Position numbers and translations under genes: made by a program. From contig JAYFNB010000005.1 of the NCBI GenBank assembly GCA_034933685.1, positions 62,001 to 126,000 on the forward strand: 64,000 nucleotides of DNA, in the 5' to 3' direction. The DNA is from UBA8514 sp034933685. GTDB taxonomy: Bacteria; Bacillota; Clostridia; Lachnospirales; Anaerotignaceae. Shown piece after piece: positions 51,697 through 59,253 of this stretch. The notes under the pieces are model-generated. The model saw only the letters and a program-made list of their open reading frames with translations. It did not search any database and was not told the origin of the DNA. Positions within the stretch are counted from its first letter, which is position 1. Each line of letters starts with the position of its first letter.

Positions 51697-51708
51697 GCTA
51701 ACTTTACA
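51691..51708. promoter_or_regulatory. XRE operator O2 over the -35
   Basis: TGTCAAG-CTAA-CTTTACA differs from O1 at one arm base and has the same 7-4-7 layout. It covers the -35 hexamer and abuts the cbiO stop. Centre-to-centre distance from O1 is 46 bp. Confidence 0.6.
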
Positions 51709-52437
51709 CTATTTTTCTATTTTTTGTAAGCCAAAAGGAAGTTCAAGCCCAACTTCCAACAGCAGTTTTTCGTTGCGAAGTATTTCATCTGCTTTCCCAT
51801 CTGCAAAAAGCTTGCCCTCTTTAAGCACTAAAACTCTGTCGCAAACTTCCATTGCCATGTCTAAATCGTGGGTAGCAATAAGCTTTGTGCAATACATTTT
51901 CTTCATAACACAAATCAGCTTACGCCTTGCCCGTGGGTCTAAAAATGATGTAGGCTCGTCCATAAGCACGGCTTCTGGCTGAAGGCTCATAACCGATGCA
52001 ATAGCGGCGGTTCTTTTTTCACCACCAGAAAGCTTATGGCTCATTCTGTCCTTTAAATGTTCAATTCCTAAGCACTCAAGGGATTTTGCAACCAGCTTAT
52101 CTACCTCATCCTCACTAAGTCCGTAGTTTCGCGGCCCAAATGCAACATCATCATATACCTTTGCAGTAAATAACTGGTCATCTGGGTTTTGAAACACCAT
52201 TCCAAGTTTTTTTCGTATCTCCTTTAGACTTTTTTTGTCCAATTCAATTCCGTCAATTTTTATATTTCCATTACTTTTGGCTATAATCCCAACCATAGAT
52301 AAAAGCAGCGTAGATTTACCTGCACCATTAGCGCCAATGAGGGCAACACTTTCGCCCTGTTTTATGTTAAAGGAAATTGCATCTACAGCCAAATGCCCAT
52401 CTGAATATTTAACTGTTAAATCATTAATATCTATCAT
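51709..52437 (-). CDS. cbiO: Energy-coupling factor ATPase, CbiO-like (Co/Ni uptake)
   Basis: A 242-residue ABC ATPase powering the CbiMQ metal importer. It has Walker A LIGANGAGKSTLL, the Q-loop VFQNPDDQLF, the signature HKLSGGEKRTAAIASV, Walker B AVLMDEPTSFLDP and the switch His in IATHDLDMA. I start at the ATG at 52437, seven bases past AGG; the ATG just before it is too close, and the open frame extends to 52527 inside cbiQ. It follows the cbiQ stop by eight bases. Confidence 0.94.
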   Translation of the reverse strand: MIDINDLTVKYSDGHLAVDAISFNIKQGESVALIGANGAGKSTLLLSMVGIIAKSNGNIKIDGIELDKKSLKEIRKKLGMVFQNPDDQLFTAKVYDDVAFGPRNYGLSEDEVDKLVAKSLECLGIEHLKDRMSHKLSGGEKRTAAIASVMSLQPEAVLMDEPTSFLDPRARRKLICVMKKMYCTKLIATHDLDMAMEVCDRVLVLKEGKLFADGKADEILRNEKLLLEVGLELPFGLQKIEK

Positions 52438-52445
52438 CATTTCAC

Positions 52446-53243
52446 CTATATCCATCTGCCTAAAATAAGGCTTAAATTTATAAACCGCAGTACAAGCATA
52501 ACCGCAATAACTGCAAGTAGTATACAAATGCTGGCTACTGAAGGCATTTTGTAGGAAGTATAGCCTATACCTCCTTCAAAGCCTCTGCACTTCATTGCAT
52601 AATATACTCTTTCTGCACGGTCGAAACTTCTAAGCAAAAGCTGTCCAACAAACACACCCATGTCCTTCATCTGTATTCCCCTGTGCAATGGCGAACGCAG
52701 AATATAGGCTGTGTACATTGTTGTGGTTTCCTCTAGCAGTACACTTATGTATCGATAGGTCATTGTTAGCTGAACCACCAAAATTTCAGGCACTTTAAGA
52801 ATTCTAAGCTGATAGGTTAGCTCTGGAATTTGTGTAGTTGCAATTAAAATAAGCACTGCTGTGACAGTAAGGAAAGTTTTAAGCAAAATAGATGTAAACG
52901 ATACCATGCCTGCTGTAATGCCAAAACCGCCAACAGTAAACACCATTGCCTTGTCGAAAATTATATTAGAAATACCTGCAAAAATGCAAAATGGCAAAAC
53001 CATAGCAACTCGCTTAAAAACCAATGAATATGGAATTTCTGCCAGTGCCATAAGCACCACAGGATAAAATACAAAAGGTATAAGTCCGCTTACATTATAA
53101 CGACTAAAGGATATTACCACCACTATATAAATAACCGTAGCTATAAGCTTTACCATAGGGTGAAGCTTGTGCACCGCAGTTGAACCTTCTGCCAATTCTT
53201 CAATTTTATTCATCCCTGCCATAGTATCACTTAATGACGCCAT
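52446..53243 (-). CDS. cbiQ: Energy-coupling factor transmembrane protein CbiQ
   Basis: The T-component that links CbiO to the membrane. 265 residues with about five helices and the typical coupling motifs: LILIATTQIPELTYQLRILKVPEILVVQLTMTYRYISVLLEE and SPLHRGIQMKDMGVFVGQLLLRSFDRAERVYYAMKCRGF, the latter carrying the conserved Ala-Arg-type loop as RAERVYYAMKCRG. The ATG at 53243 has GGAGGTAA upstream; the frame is open to 53300. It appears to have its own promoter, separate from cbiM. Confidence 0.94.
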   Translation of the reverse strand: MASLSDTMAGMNKIEELAEGSTAVHKLHPMVKLIATVIYIVVVISFSRYNVSGLIPFVFYPVVLMALAEIPYSLVFKRVAMVLPFCIFAGISNIIFDKAMVFTVGGFGITAGMVSFTSILLKTFLTVTAVLILIATTQIPELTYQLRILKVPEILVVQLTMTYRYISVLLEETTTMYTAYILRSPLHRGIQMKDMGVFVGQLLLRSFDRAERVYYAMKCRGFEGGIGYTSYKMPSVASICILLAVIAVMLVLRFINLSLILGRWI

Positions 53244-53271
53244 TTTCTTACCTCCGCACACATATTTCTTG

Positions 53272-53300
53272 ATTATACCACATAAAAAAGTAACAGCCAA
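53272..53300 (-). promoter_or_regulatory. Promoter of cbiQO
   Basis: TTGGCT (53300-53295), a 17-base spacer ending TGG, and a perfect TATAAT (53277-53272): an extended -10 promoter. Its -35 lies inside the terminator stem of cbiM. Confidence 0.6.
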
Positions 53301-53320
53301 TGCTTAACAACGGCTGTTAC
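53290..53320 (-). terminator. Intrinsic terminator after cbiM
   Basis: GTAACAGCC pairs with GGCTGTTAC (9 bp, 13-nt loop); on the minus strand it is followed directly by TTTTTT. Confidence 0.8.
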
Positions 53321-53364
53321 TCAAATAAATTTTCATTAGATTCAAAAACACCGTTAGGTGTTTA

Positions 53365-54363
53365 TTATATCGATTTCTTTTTCCGCTTTGATGCAGTTAC
53401 AACTATTCCTGTTACTCCTGCCAGCGCAAGGGTAAGTGCACCACCAACAATGCCCGAAGTACTTGTTCCAACCGCTGAATCATCACCCTTAAATGCATAG
53501 TCAGGTAAAAAAGCTGTAGATTCCTGTATTGATGATGCTGTGTTATGTACTCCGCCATCCGCCTCAAGTTCTGCTGTTCCTGCCACCTTTTCCATACTCC
53601 ACTCAAGCCCGTCTGGATTGGCCGATGCAAAAAGTGAAAGTCCGCCGCCAACAATAAGTGTAAGTACAACCATTGTTACTGCAACTTTCTTCATTGGTAC
53701 ACCCTTAGACACTCCACTAGACCCATCCAAGGTTTCTGGCCGCATATTGTGAACGAAACAAAGCACAGCAGCTGTTACAATTCCTTCTACTAAGCCTATT
53801 GCTAAATGTATTGGTTGCATCATAGCCACAAACGCTGCAAAAGGCAACTGAGTGATGCCCGATGCAAGGGTTTCAATTACAACACCAAATGCACCTGCCT
53901 GAAGGCCAATAACAACTGCCACTATAGAGGCAATGGTAATATTTTTAGCTGTCATTCCCTTTTTAACAATCGCTTTGTAAATTAATGGATATGCAAAGAA
54001 GCATGGAATAACACCCATATTAAATATATTGCACCCAAGTGCTAAAAGACCACCGTCTGCAAAAAACAGACACTGTATAATTAGAACTGCCGCAATGCTA
54101 AGAAGGGCTGGGTAACTGCCTAAAATTGCCGCTAAAAGTATTCCGCCGCCAATATGCCCACTGCTTCCTGTTACAGGTATTGTAAAATTAATCATTTGTG
54201 CGGCAAACACAAAAGCACCCATAACACCCATCATAGGTATTTTCTTTTCCTCAAGCAAATCATCTGTCTTAATTTTTTTAACCGAATAAGCCACAGCTCC
54301 TGCTGACACAACGTTCATAGCCATTCCAACCGCTGGTGATAACAGCGCATCCGCCATATGCAT
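53365..54363 (-). CDS. cbiM: CbiM substrate-binding component fused to a PDGLE (CbiN-like) domain
   Basis: The metal-specific S-component of a cobalt or nickel ECF importer. 332 residues. The N-terminus MHMADALLSP carries the His residue that chelates the metal after Met removal. The seven-helix core includes FTIPVTGSSGHIGGGILLAAILG and FADGGLLALGCNIFNMGVIPCF. Fused behind it is a PDGLE domain (ANPDGLEWSMEKVAG) with a final helix, which replaces separate CbiN. The start at 54363 has AAGGAGG nine bases upstream. Cobalt versus nickel cannot be decided from sequence. Confidence 0.95.
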   Translation of the reverse strand: MHMADALLSPAVGMAMNVVSAGAVAYSVKKIKTDDLLEEKKIPMMGVMGAFVFAAQMINFTIPVTGSSGHIGGGILLAAILGSYPALLSIAAVLIIQCLFFADGGLLALGCNIFNMGVIPCFFAYPLIYKAIVKKGMTAKNITIASIVAVVIGLQAGAFGVVIETLASGITQLPFAAFVAMMQPIHLAIGLVEGIVTAAVLCFVHNMRPETLDGSSGVSKGVPMKKVAVTMVVLTLIVGGGLSLFASANPDGLEWSMEKVAGTAELEADGGVHNTASSIQESTAFLPDYAFKGDDSAVGTSTSGIVGGALTLALAGVTGIVVTASKRKKKSI

Positions 54364-54396
54364 AATATAATTCCTCCTTATGAAAACAAAAAAATA

Positions 54397-54453
54397 ACCA
54401 CAAAGGTACAGCAAAGCACACCTGCAAAAGCATGTGCATTACACCTTCGTGGT
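54397..54453 (-). promoter_or_regulatory. Leader terminator (candidate attenuator) just upstream of cbiM
   Basis: On the minus strand ACCACGAAGGT pairs with ACCTTTGTGGT (11 bp, one G-U), enclosing a smaller hairpin with GCACA/TGTGC, and is followed by TATTTTTTTG. It ends about 20 bases before the cbiM ATG, leaving no room for a promoter downstream. Confidence 0.7.
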
Positions 54454-54518
54454 ATAAATTCTAAAAAAGTCTAATTTTTTTTATCGCTAAATGCCTTCAT
54501 GGCATCATTTACCACTGC

Positions 54519-54548
54519 ATTATACATCGCCGGTCTTACCTCTGTCAA
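54519..54548 (-). promoter_or_regulatory. Near-consensus promoter of the cbiM leader
   Basis: Perfect TTGACA (54548-54543) and perfect TATAAT (54524-54519) with an 18-base spacer. Transcription would start near 54512, giving a leader of about 150 nt that includes the hairpin at 54397-54453. Confidence 0.75.
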
Positions 54549-54561
54549 TATCATTTAACGT

Positions 54562-54834
54562 CTATACTACGGAATGCTTAACCCTGTCCCGTTCCTCGGC
54601 ACGCTTTGCGTCGTTCCACCTATCTGTGGTACCAACAAGATATCCTGTTATACGCCTTATCCGTTGAAAAGGCATTGCCTCTTTAAATGTATATTTTAAA
54701 TCAACATAATCGCCATCAACTGTTACCTCCATACCCTTAATTTCTCTATGAGGATACGTTTGCCTTCCATATGCCAAATATGCGTCTAATTCCTTTTTAC
54801 CCATTTCACCATCTTTAACAGTAATATCTACCAT
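54562..54834 (-). CDS. 90-residue protein resembling the C-terminal tail of anaerobic ribonucleotide reductase (NrdD)
   Basis: A small soluble protein. Its C-terminal third, RRITGYLVGTTDRWNDAKRAEERDRVKH, resembles the end of anaerobic ribonucleoside-triphosphate reductase, but the glycyl-radical motif, the active-site region and the zinc-binding cysteines of NrdD are absent. The N-terminal part (GEMGKKELDAYLAYGRQTYPHREIKGMEVTVDGDYVDLKYTF) looks like a small alpha-beta domain. From memory, similar short proteins occur in Clostridia under the NrdD name. It is complete, with AAAGGAGG before its ATG, so it is not a decayed reductase. Function unknown. Confidence 0.7.
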   Translation of the reverse strand: MVDITVKDGEMGKKELDAYLAYGRQTYPHREIKGMEVTVDGDYVDLKYTFKEAMPFQRIRRITGYLVGTTDRWNDAKRAEERDRVKHSVV

Positions 54835-54878
54835 AATTATACCTCCTTTTGTAAAACCACTTTACTTTTACTGCTATT

Positions 54879-54922
54879 TATAATATCATAAAGGAAAAAC
54901 AATACATGTTGCAATTGCAACA
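54879..54922 (+). promoter_or_regulatory. Crp/Fnr gene promoter (-10) and downstream palindromic operator
   Basis: A perfect TATAAT at 54879-54884 is the likely -10. A perfect 16-bp palindrome, TGTTGCAATTGCAACA (54907-54922), lies 17 bases before the gene start and has the TGTTG-N6-CAACA layout expected for a Crp/Fnr dimer. Confidence 0.6.
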
Positions 54923-54938
54923 AATTCGAGGTAATTTT

Positions 54939-55598
54939 ATGGATATCTACAACTGCCCACTTTTTTTCGGTATAGACCATGATGATTCTGTTCAAATGCT
55001 TTCCTGTTTTGAAAGTAACGTAAAAAGCTTTGCCCCACGGGAAACCATCTGTAACTATTCACAAGGTAACAGCAAAATTGGTATATTGCAAAGCGGTTCT
55101 GCAAATATGATACGCATAGACCACGATGGCAACCGCACTATTTTGGAAACACTGGAAAAAAACAATGTTTTCGGCGAGGCGTTGGCTTTTTCAGGCAGTT
55201 CAAAAGACAGTATCTTTGTTGAATGTGAAAAACCATGCAGTGTTGTATTCTTCGACTACAGTCACATAACCAAGCGATGTGAAAACGTATGTATGCACCA
55301 CACCATTCTTGTGCAGAACATGTTTCGCCTTATAGCAGAAAAACTGCTGGTAATGAGCAGTCGTGTAGAGGTTTTAAGCCATCGCACAATTCGTGGAAAA
55401 CTTATGTGCTATTTTAATATTTCATCTGTAGCACAAAACAGTACTTCCTTTCAGCTTCCATTTTCCGTAAGCGCATTGGCTGACTACATATGTACCGACC
55501 GCAGTGCAATGATGCGGGAACTAAAGAATATGAAAACTGAAGGACTAATTGAAATGGATAAGCGCACTGTAACCATTAAAAAGCTTTCGCAATTATAA
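54939..55598 (+). CDS. Crp/Fnr-family transcription regulator
   Basis: A 219-residue regulator with an N-terminal cyclic-nucleotide-like beta barrel (KIGILQSGSANMIRIDHDGNRTILETLEKNNVFGEALAF), the long dimer helix, and a C-terminal winged helix with VSALADYICTDRSAMMRELKNMKTEGLIEM. The barrel does not keep the Arg-Ser pair that binds cAMP, and the scattered cysteines do not form an obvious Fnr cluster, so the signal is unknown. The ATG at 54939 follows GAGG; the frame extends upstream to 54906, through the operator. It is convergent with ktrA. Confidence 0.92.
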   Translation: MDIYNCPLFFGIDHDDSVQMLSCFESNVKSFAPRETICNYSQGNSKIGILQSGSANMIRIDHDGNRTILETLEKNNVFGEALAFSGSSKDSIFVECEKPCSVVFFDYSHITKRCENVCMHHTILVQNMFRLIAEKLLVMSSRVEVLSHRTIRGKLMCYFNISSVAQNSTSFQLPFSVSALADYICTDRSAMMRELKNMKTEGLIEMDKRTVTIKKLSQL

Positions 55599-55612
55599 AA
55601 CAACACTAATCT

Positions 55613-56263
55613 CTATTTCAAGTGTGTAAGTTTTTCAACGTCTTTATTATGACCCATTACTATGAGTGTTTCATTGCTTTCAAAAATGTGTTCAGGCTTA
55701 GGCAACGGATTAATAATTCCGTTAGTTTTTGTTGCCAAAATACTAACATTATGTTTGGAACGAACTTCCTGCTTTATAATACTTTTACCTACCCATGAAC
55801 GTGGTGTTGTAATTTCGTATATAGAATATTCACTTGTAAGCTCAATATAGTCAAACACATTTTCTGCACCGTATTTAACAGCAAGTCTTTCTGCCATTTC
55901 CCTTTCGGCATAAACAATCTGGTCAGCACCATTTCTAAGTAAAAACTTTGCATGAACATCCCTGCTGGCTCTGGCTAATACATACTTTGCACCAAAATCC
56001 TTAAGCAGTGCTGTGGTTTCCAGCGAACTTTGGAAATTATCACCTATAGCAACAACGCATAAATCGAAATTGCCTACCCCAAGCCCTGCGATAAATCTCT
56101 CATTTGTTGCATCACCTATTTGCGCACTGGTTAATAAAGGCAATGCATCATTTACTCTTTCTTCGTCACTATCTACACCAAGCACCTCATTGCCCTGTTG
56201 TATAAGTTTTCTGCTCATGTGACGTCCAAAACGACCAAGACCAACAATCAATATGGTTTTCAT
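55613..56263 (-). CDS. ktrA: Potassium uptake regulator KtrA (RCK domains)
   Basis: The cytoplasmic gating ring of the KtrAB channel. The 216-residue protein has the nucleotide loop ILIVGLGRFGRHMSRKLIQQGNEVLGVDSDEERV, the RCK-N region RASRDVHAKFLLRNGADQIVYAEREMAERLA, and RCK-C (ITTPRSWVGKSIIKQEVRSKHNVSILATK), the part that binds c-di-AMP in homologues. I take the ATG at 56263; the earlier ATG at 56272 abuts the GGAGG site. It follows ktrB by 25 bases. Confidence 0.93.
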   Translation of the reverse strand: MKTILIVGLGRFGRHMSRKLIQQGNEVLGVDSDEERVNDALPLLTSAQIGDATNERFIAGLGVGNFDLCVVAIGDNFQSSLETTALLKDFGAKYVLARASRDVHAKFLLRNGADQIVYAEREMAERLAVKYGAENVFDYIELTSEYSIYEITTPRSWVGKSIIKQEVRSKHNVSILATKTNGIINPLPKPEHIFESNETLIVMGHNKDVEKLTHLK

Positions 56264-56288
56264 AAAATTCATCCTCCATGAAAATAAA

Positions 56289-57629
56289 TCAACCTACAGC
56301 AATTTTACCTTTCGGCAATTGAGAAACCTGTGGTAATTTGTTTGTTAATGCAAGCAGTACCGTAATACCACCAACTCTTCCAAAATACATTAGCGCTGTA
56401 ACTATTAAACGGCTTGTACCACTCATTTGCGCCGTTATTCCCAGCGAAAGTCCAACAGTTCCCACCGCAGACGTAGTTTCAAAGGCCGCATACTTCATTG
56501 GTATATGGTCTATTGCACCAATCACCATGGTGGCTGTTACAATAAGAATAAGGTACATCATCAATATACAGCAAACTTGTCTAAGTGTTTCGTCATCAAT
56601 TCTTCTGTTAAAACACTCCACAGACTTTTTCCGTTTAATTACTGTAACAATGCTTAATATAAGTATTGCAAAAGTTGTGGTTTTAATTCCGCCTGCGGTA
56701 GACCCCGGCGAACCGCCAATTAGCATAAGGCAAATAATTAACAACTGGCTGCTGTCTGTAAGTATGTTAATGTCTATTGTATTAAAGCCGGCAGTACGCG
56801 GTGTAATTGACTGAAACAAAGAAAGCATAAACTTTTCGGTGGCAGTTTTTCCTACGAATGCCTCTCCTGTACTTTCAAACAACAAAATACCAACTGTGCC
56901 TACAACTATTAGTATTAATGTTAATGTAAGAACTAACTTTGTGTGAAGAGTATAGTGTTTATAATTAAAGCGATTTTCAACTAAGTCCGACCACACAAAA
57001 AAACCTAAGCCACCAACAACAATAAGAACCATTATAACACTTATAAACATATAGTTATCGCTAAAAGAAATAAGTGAAGAGCCTGGTTTAAATGCTCCCA
57101 TTAAGTCCATTCCTGCATTGCAAAATGCGGAGACTGAGTGAAAAACTGAAAAGTATATGCCTCTTGCTGGACCAAGCATTGGAATTAGGGTAAAAGATAG
57201 AAGGATTGCACCAAGTCCTTCAAAGAAAACTGTGCCTATTGTAATAAATTTTGTAAGCCTTACGATTCCTCCAACCTGAGGTGCCGCAACTGATTCCTGC
57301 ATTACGAAACGGTCTTTTAGGCCTATTTTTTTCTTTGTTAGGGCTACAGCCGATATTGCAACTGTCATGAAACCAATGCCACCCATTTGCATGAGTATAA
57401 GAAGTATAATTTGACCGAATGTTGACCAATAGGTATACGTATCGTACACAACAAGGCCTGTAACGCACGTAGCCGAGGTGGCTGTAAACAACGCATCTAT
57501 AAATGGTGTAAAGTGACTTCCTCGGTTGGCGATAGGCAGAGAAAGAAGAACTGCCCCAGTAAAAATAATAATACAATAACCCACCGCAATCATTTTTGTT
57601 GGATTAAGCTGCTGCTTTTTTAAAAACAT
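56289..57629 (-). CDS. ktrB: Potassium channel subunit KtrB
   Basis: A 446-residue membrane protein with the four repeated pore regions of the Trk/Ktr family. The first pore loop is LFTATSATCVTGLVVYD and later ones include FHSVSAFCNAGMDLMG and SITPRTAGFNTIDI; the fourth is near AAFETTSAVGTVGLSLG. It lacks the long N-terminal extension of TrkH, which fits KtrB. AGAGGTG precedes the ATG. ktrB lies upstream of ktrA, forming a ktrBA operon. Confidence 0.95.
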   Translation of the reverse strand: MFLKKQQLNPTKMIAVGYCIIIFTGAVLLSLPIANRGSHFTPFIDALFTATSATCVTGLVVYDTYTYWSTFGQIILLILMQMGGIGFMTVAISAVALTKKKIGLKDRFVMQESVAAPQVGGIVRLTKFITIGTVFFEGLGAILLSFTLIPMLGPARGIYFSVFHSVSAFCNAGMDLMGAFKPGSSLISFSDNYMFISVIMVLIVVGGLGFFVWSDLVENRFNYKHYTLHTKLVLTLTLILIVVGTVGILLFESTGEAFVGKTATEKFMLSLFQSITPRTAGFNTIDINILTDSSQLLIICLMLIGGSPGSTAGGIKTTTFAILILSIVTVIKRKKSVECFNRRIDDETLRQVCCILMMYLILIVTATMVIGAIDHIPMKYAAFETTSAVGTVGLSLGITAQMSGTSRLIVTALMYFGRVGGITVLLALTNKLPQVSQLPKGKIAVG

Positions 57630-57671
57630 AATAACACCTCTGAGTTAACTGTTGTAAACGGATTAATCCTC

Positions 57672-57700
57672 ATACTATCACAAAATTTAAACAGTTGCAA
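57672..57700 (-). promoter_or_regulatory. Promoter of ktrBA
   Basis: TTGCAA (57700-57695), 17 bases ending TGA, TAGTAT (57677-57672), an extended -10. The leader is about 40 nt, far too short for a c-di-AMP riboswitch. Confidence 0.5.
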
Positions 57701-57741
57701 CCACAATAATTCCGTTATAATTTTATATAAAACATACTTAA

Positions 57742-57781
57742 AAGAAGCTTTTCATGCAACATTTTGCACAAAAAGCTTCTT
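57742..57781 (-). terminator. Terminator of the LarA-like gene
   Basis: AAGAAGCTTTT pairs with AAAAGCTTCTT, with an inner ATGCA/TGCA(T)-like extension, followed on the minus strand by TTAAGTATGTTTT. Confidence 0.6.
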
Positions 57782-57804
57782 CTGAAATAACTATTTTTAT
57801 TTAA

Positions 57805-59118
57805 TTACTGTTTCTTTTCTTCAAACCAGTCAATCATAAAGCCTTCCTCATCAAATGGGAAATCATATGGTTCACTTATAATTTCAACATCATCCCTACC
57901 CAAAACATCAGGCACAAGGCTTTCAGAAATTTCAATTTCATCAAGGTGCAGTGTGTCTGGAATACGTGCAACTCTCGCTGTATTGTAATCTATTTTGCGG
58001 CAGGTACGAATTGCTAAAGTAAGTGCCTCTTTGTCGTTGTTAAGATATACAGGAATCTTACCACCATCAATCATGGTGTTTGTTCCAAGGTTAATCCATG
58101 TGCTTTCCCAGTCTACTGTGTTAAGGCATCTTCTTGTAGTAATATCCGCCATACCCAAACCACATGCATTGTGGTGACTTTCCTCTGTAAGTCCTCTAAT
58201 AAATAATTTCTGTGTGTGGAACTCGTCCTCAAACCCTGGCATAAAGCTTCTGCCAGTTACGTTAGGGTCTTCGCCCTCTCCACTAATGTTTTTTCCAATT
58301 TTATCTACAACAAGAACATCAATGTTATCAAATTTAAGCTTTGCAAGTCTTTTCTTAGCAACTTGGAGAAGCTCATGGTCACGTTCAACAATTTTGTCTT
58401 TTTCAATAACCTCAAGTTCACTTATTTCGTCGTAAGCATTCTGAACTAAACCAATGCCAAAAACTACGTTCATTTTAGCAAGAAACTCTTTTGCAACAAT
58501 AGGAATTCTTTCTGCAAAGGTGTCGAAGCCCTGCATGTGGAACCATGACGCACCCTTATGCTTTGCAATGCCAATTGCAATCATTTTTAAAAGACCACTT
58601 TCATGCTCGCCTTTAAAATCAGTATGTGGTTTTACTTTATTTAACAGCACAATTCCATCTGCCTCATAAGCATATTTATCACAGTAGATTAGTGTACCAT
58701 CAGGCATTTTTCCTACAAGTTCAACATCCATTGTTGCAAGAATAGGCACACCCATTGCCTCTTCTGTAATGCCGTAACCATTAATTACCTCAAGCTGTCC
58801 CTCAACAGTTCCTCCACCATGGCTTCCCATTGCCGGTATAATAAATGGCTCTGCGCCCCATTCTTTTAATTTATCGCAAACAGTTCTAATAATTATGTCT
58901 AAATCAGGAATACCACGACTTCCAGCTGTAATAGCAATTCTCTTGCCTTTAAGGTCTGACTTATTCCCGAGTTTATCTAATTCTGCAATAAGAAAACTTT
59001 TAATATCCTCAATTTTGTCATTCGGATATTTTTGTCTTATTTTTACCATTTTTGGAAGTTTAATATCTTCCATGTTTTCTACCCTAAAACTCATTTCAGG
59101 GAATTCAATAAACTTCAT
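57805..59118 (-). CDS. LarA-like (DUF2088) enzyme of unknown substrate
   Basis: A protein of about 437 residues of the LarA N-terminal-domain superfamily. Characteristic pieces are KRIAITAGSRGIPDLDIIIRTV, the glycine-rich MGSHGGGTVEGQ, and KVKPHTDFKGEHESGLLKMIAIGIAKHKGA with His residues at positions used in the family. True lactate racemase LarA holds a nickel-pincer cofactor; this branch is distinct in length and motifs and no larB, larC or larE is in the window. The ATGs at 59124 and 59118 are both possible; the second has better spacing from AAAGGAG. Confidence 0.8.
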   Translation of the reverse strand: MKFIEFPEMSFRVENMEDIKLPKMVKIRQKYPNDKIEDIKSFLIAELDKLGNKSDLKGKRIAITAGSRGIPDLDIIIRTVCDKLKEWGAEPFIIPAMGSHGGGTVEGQLEVINGYGITEEAMGVPILATMDVELVGKMPDGTLIYCDKYAYEADGIVLLNKVKPHTDFKGEHESGLLKMIAIGIAKHKGASWFHMQGFDTFAERIPIVAKEFLAKMNVVFGIGLVQNAYDEISELEVIEKDKIVERDHELLQVAKKRLAKLKFDNIDVLVVDKIGKNISGEGEDPNVTGRSFMPGFEDEFHTQKLFIRGLTEESHHNACGLGMADITTRRCLNTVDWESTWINLGTNTMIDGGKIPVYLNNDKEALTLAIRTCRKIDYNTARVARIPDTLHLDEIEISESLVPDVLGRDDVEIISEPYDFPFDEEGFMIDWFEEKKQ

Positions 59119-59253
59119 GTTCATTCTCTCCTTTGAAAAAATAATTACTACACACCCTATTTATAAGTATCTTTTTTACCCTCATATCCACTACACAGTA
59201 ATTTTATTACATTTGTCATTAATTGTCTATATCCATTATACACAAATAAATGC

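Noticed and set aside
54364..54512. Cobalamin riboswitch in the cbiM leader
   Set aside because: The leader is about 150 nt, no GCCACTG-type B12 box is visible, and the fold seen is a simple nested hairpin. A divergent or new element is still possible and is listed as a finding.
54471..54554. A 27-codon minus-strand ORF (ATG to TAG) between the NrdD-tail gene and cbiM
   Set aside because: It has no ribosome site and overlaps the -35 and -10 hexamers of the cbiM leader promoter, so it is more likely to be non-coding control sequence.
57630..57671. c-di-AMP (ydaO) riboswitch before ktrB, as in Bacillus
   Set aside because: The leader from the predicted start is about 40 nt, far shorter than the aptamer, and no conserved core is seen.
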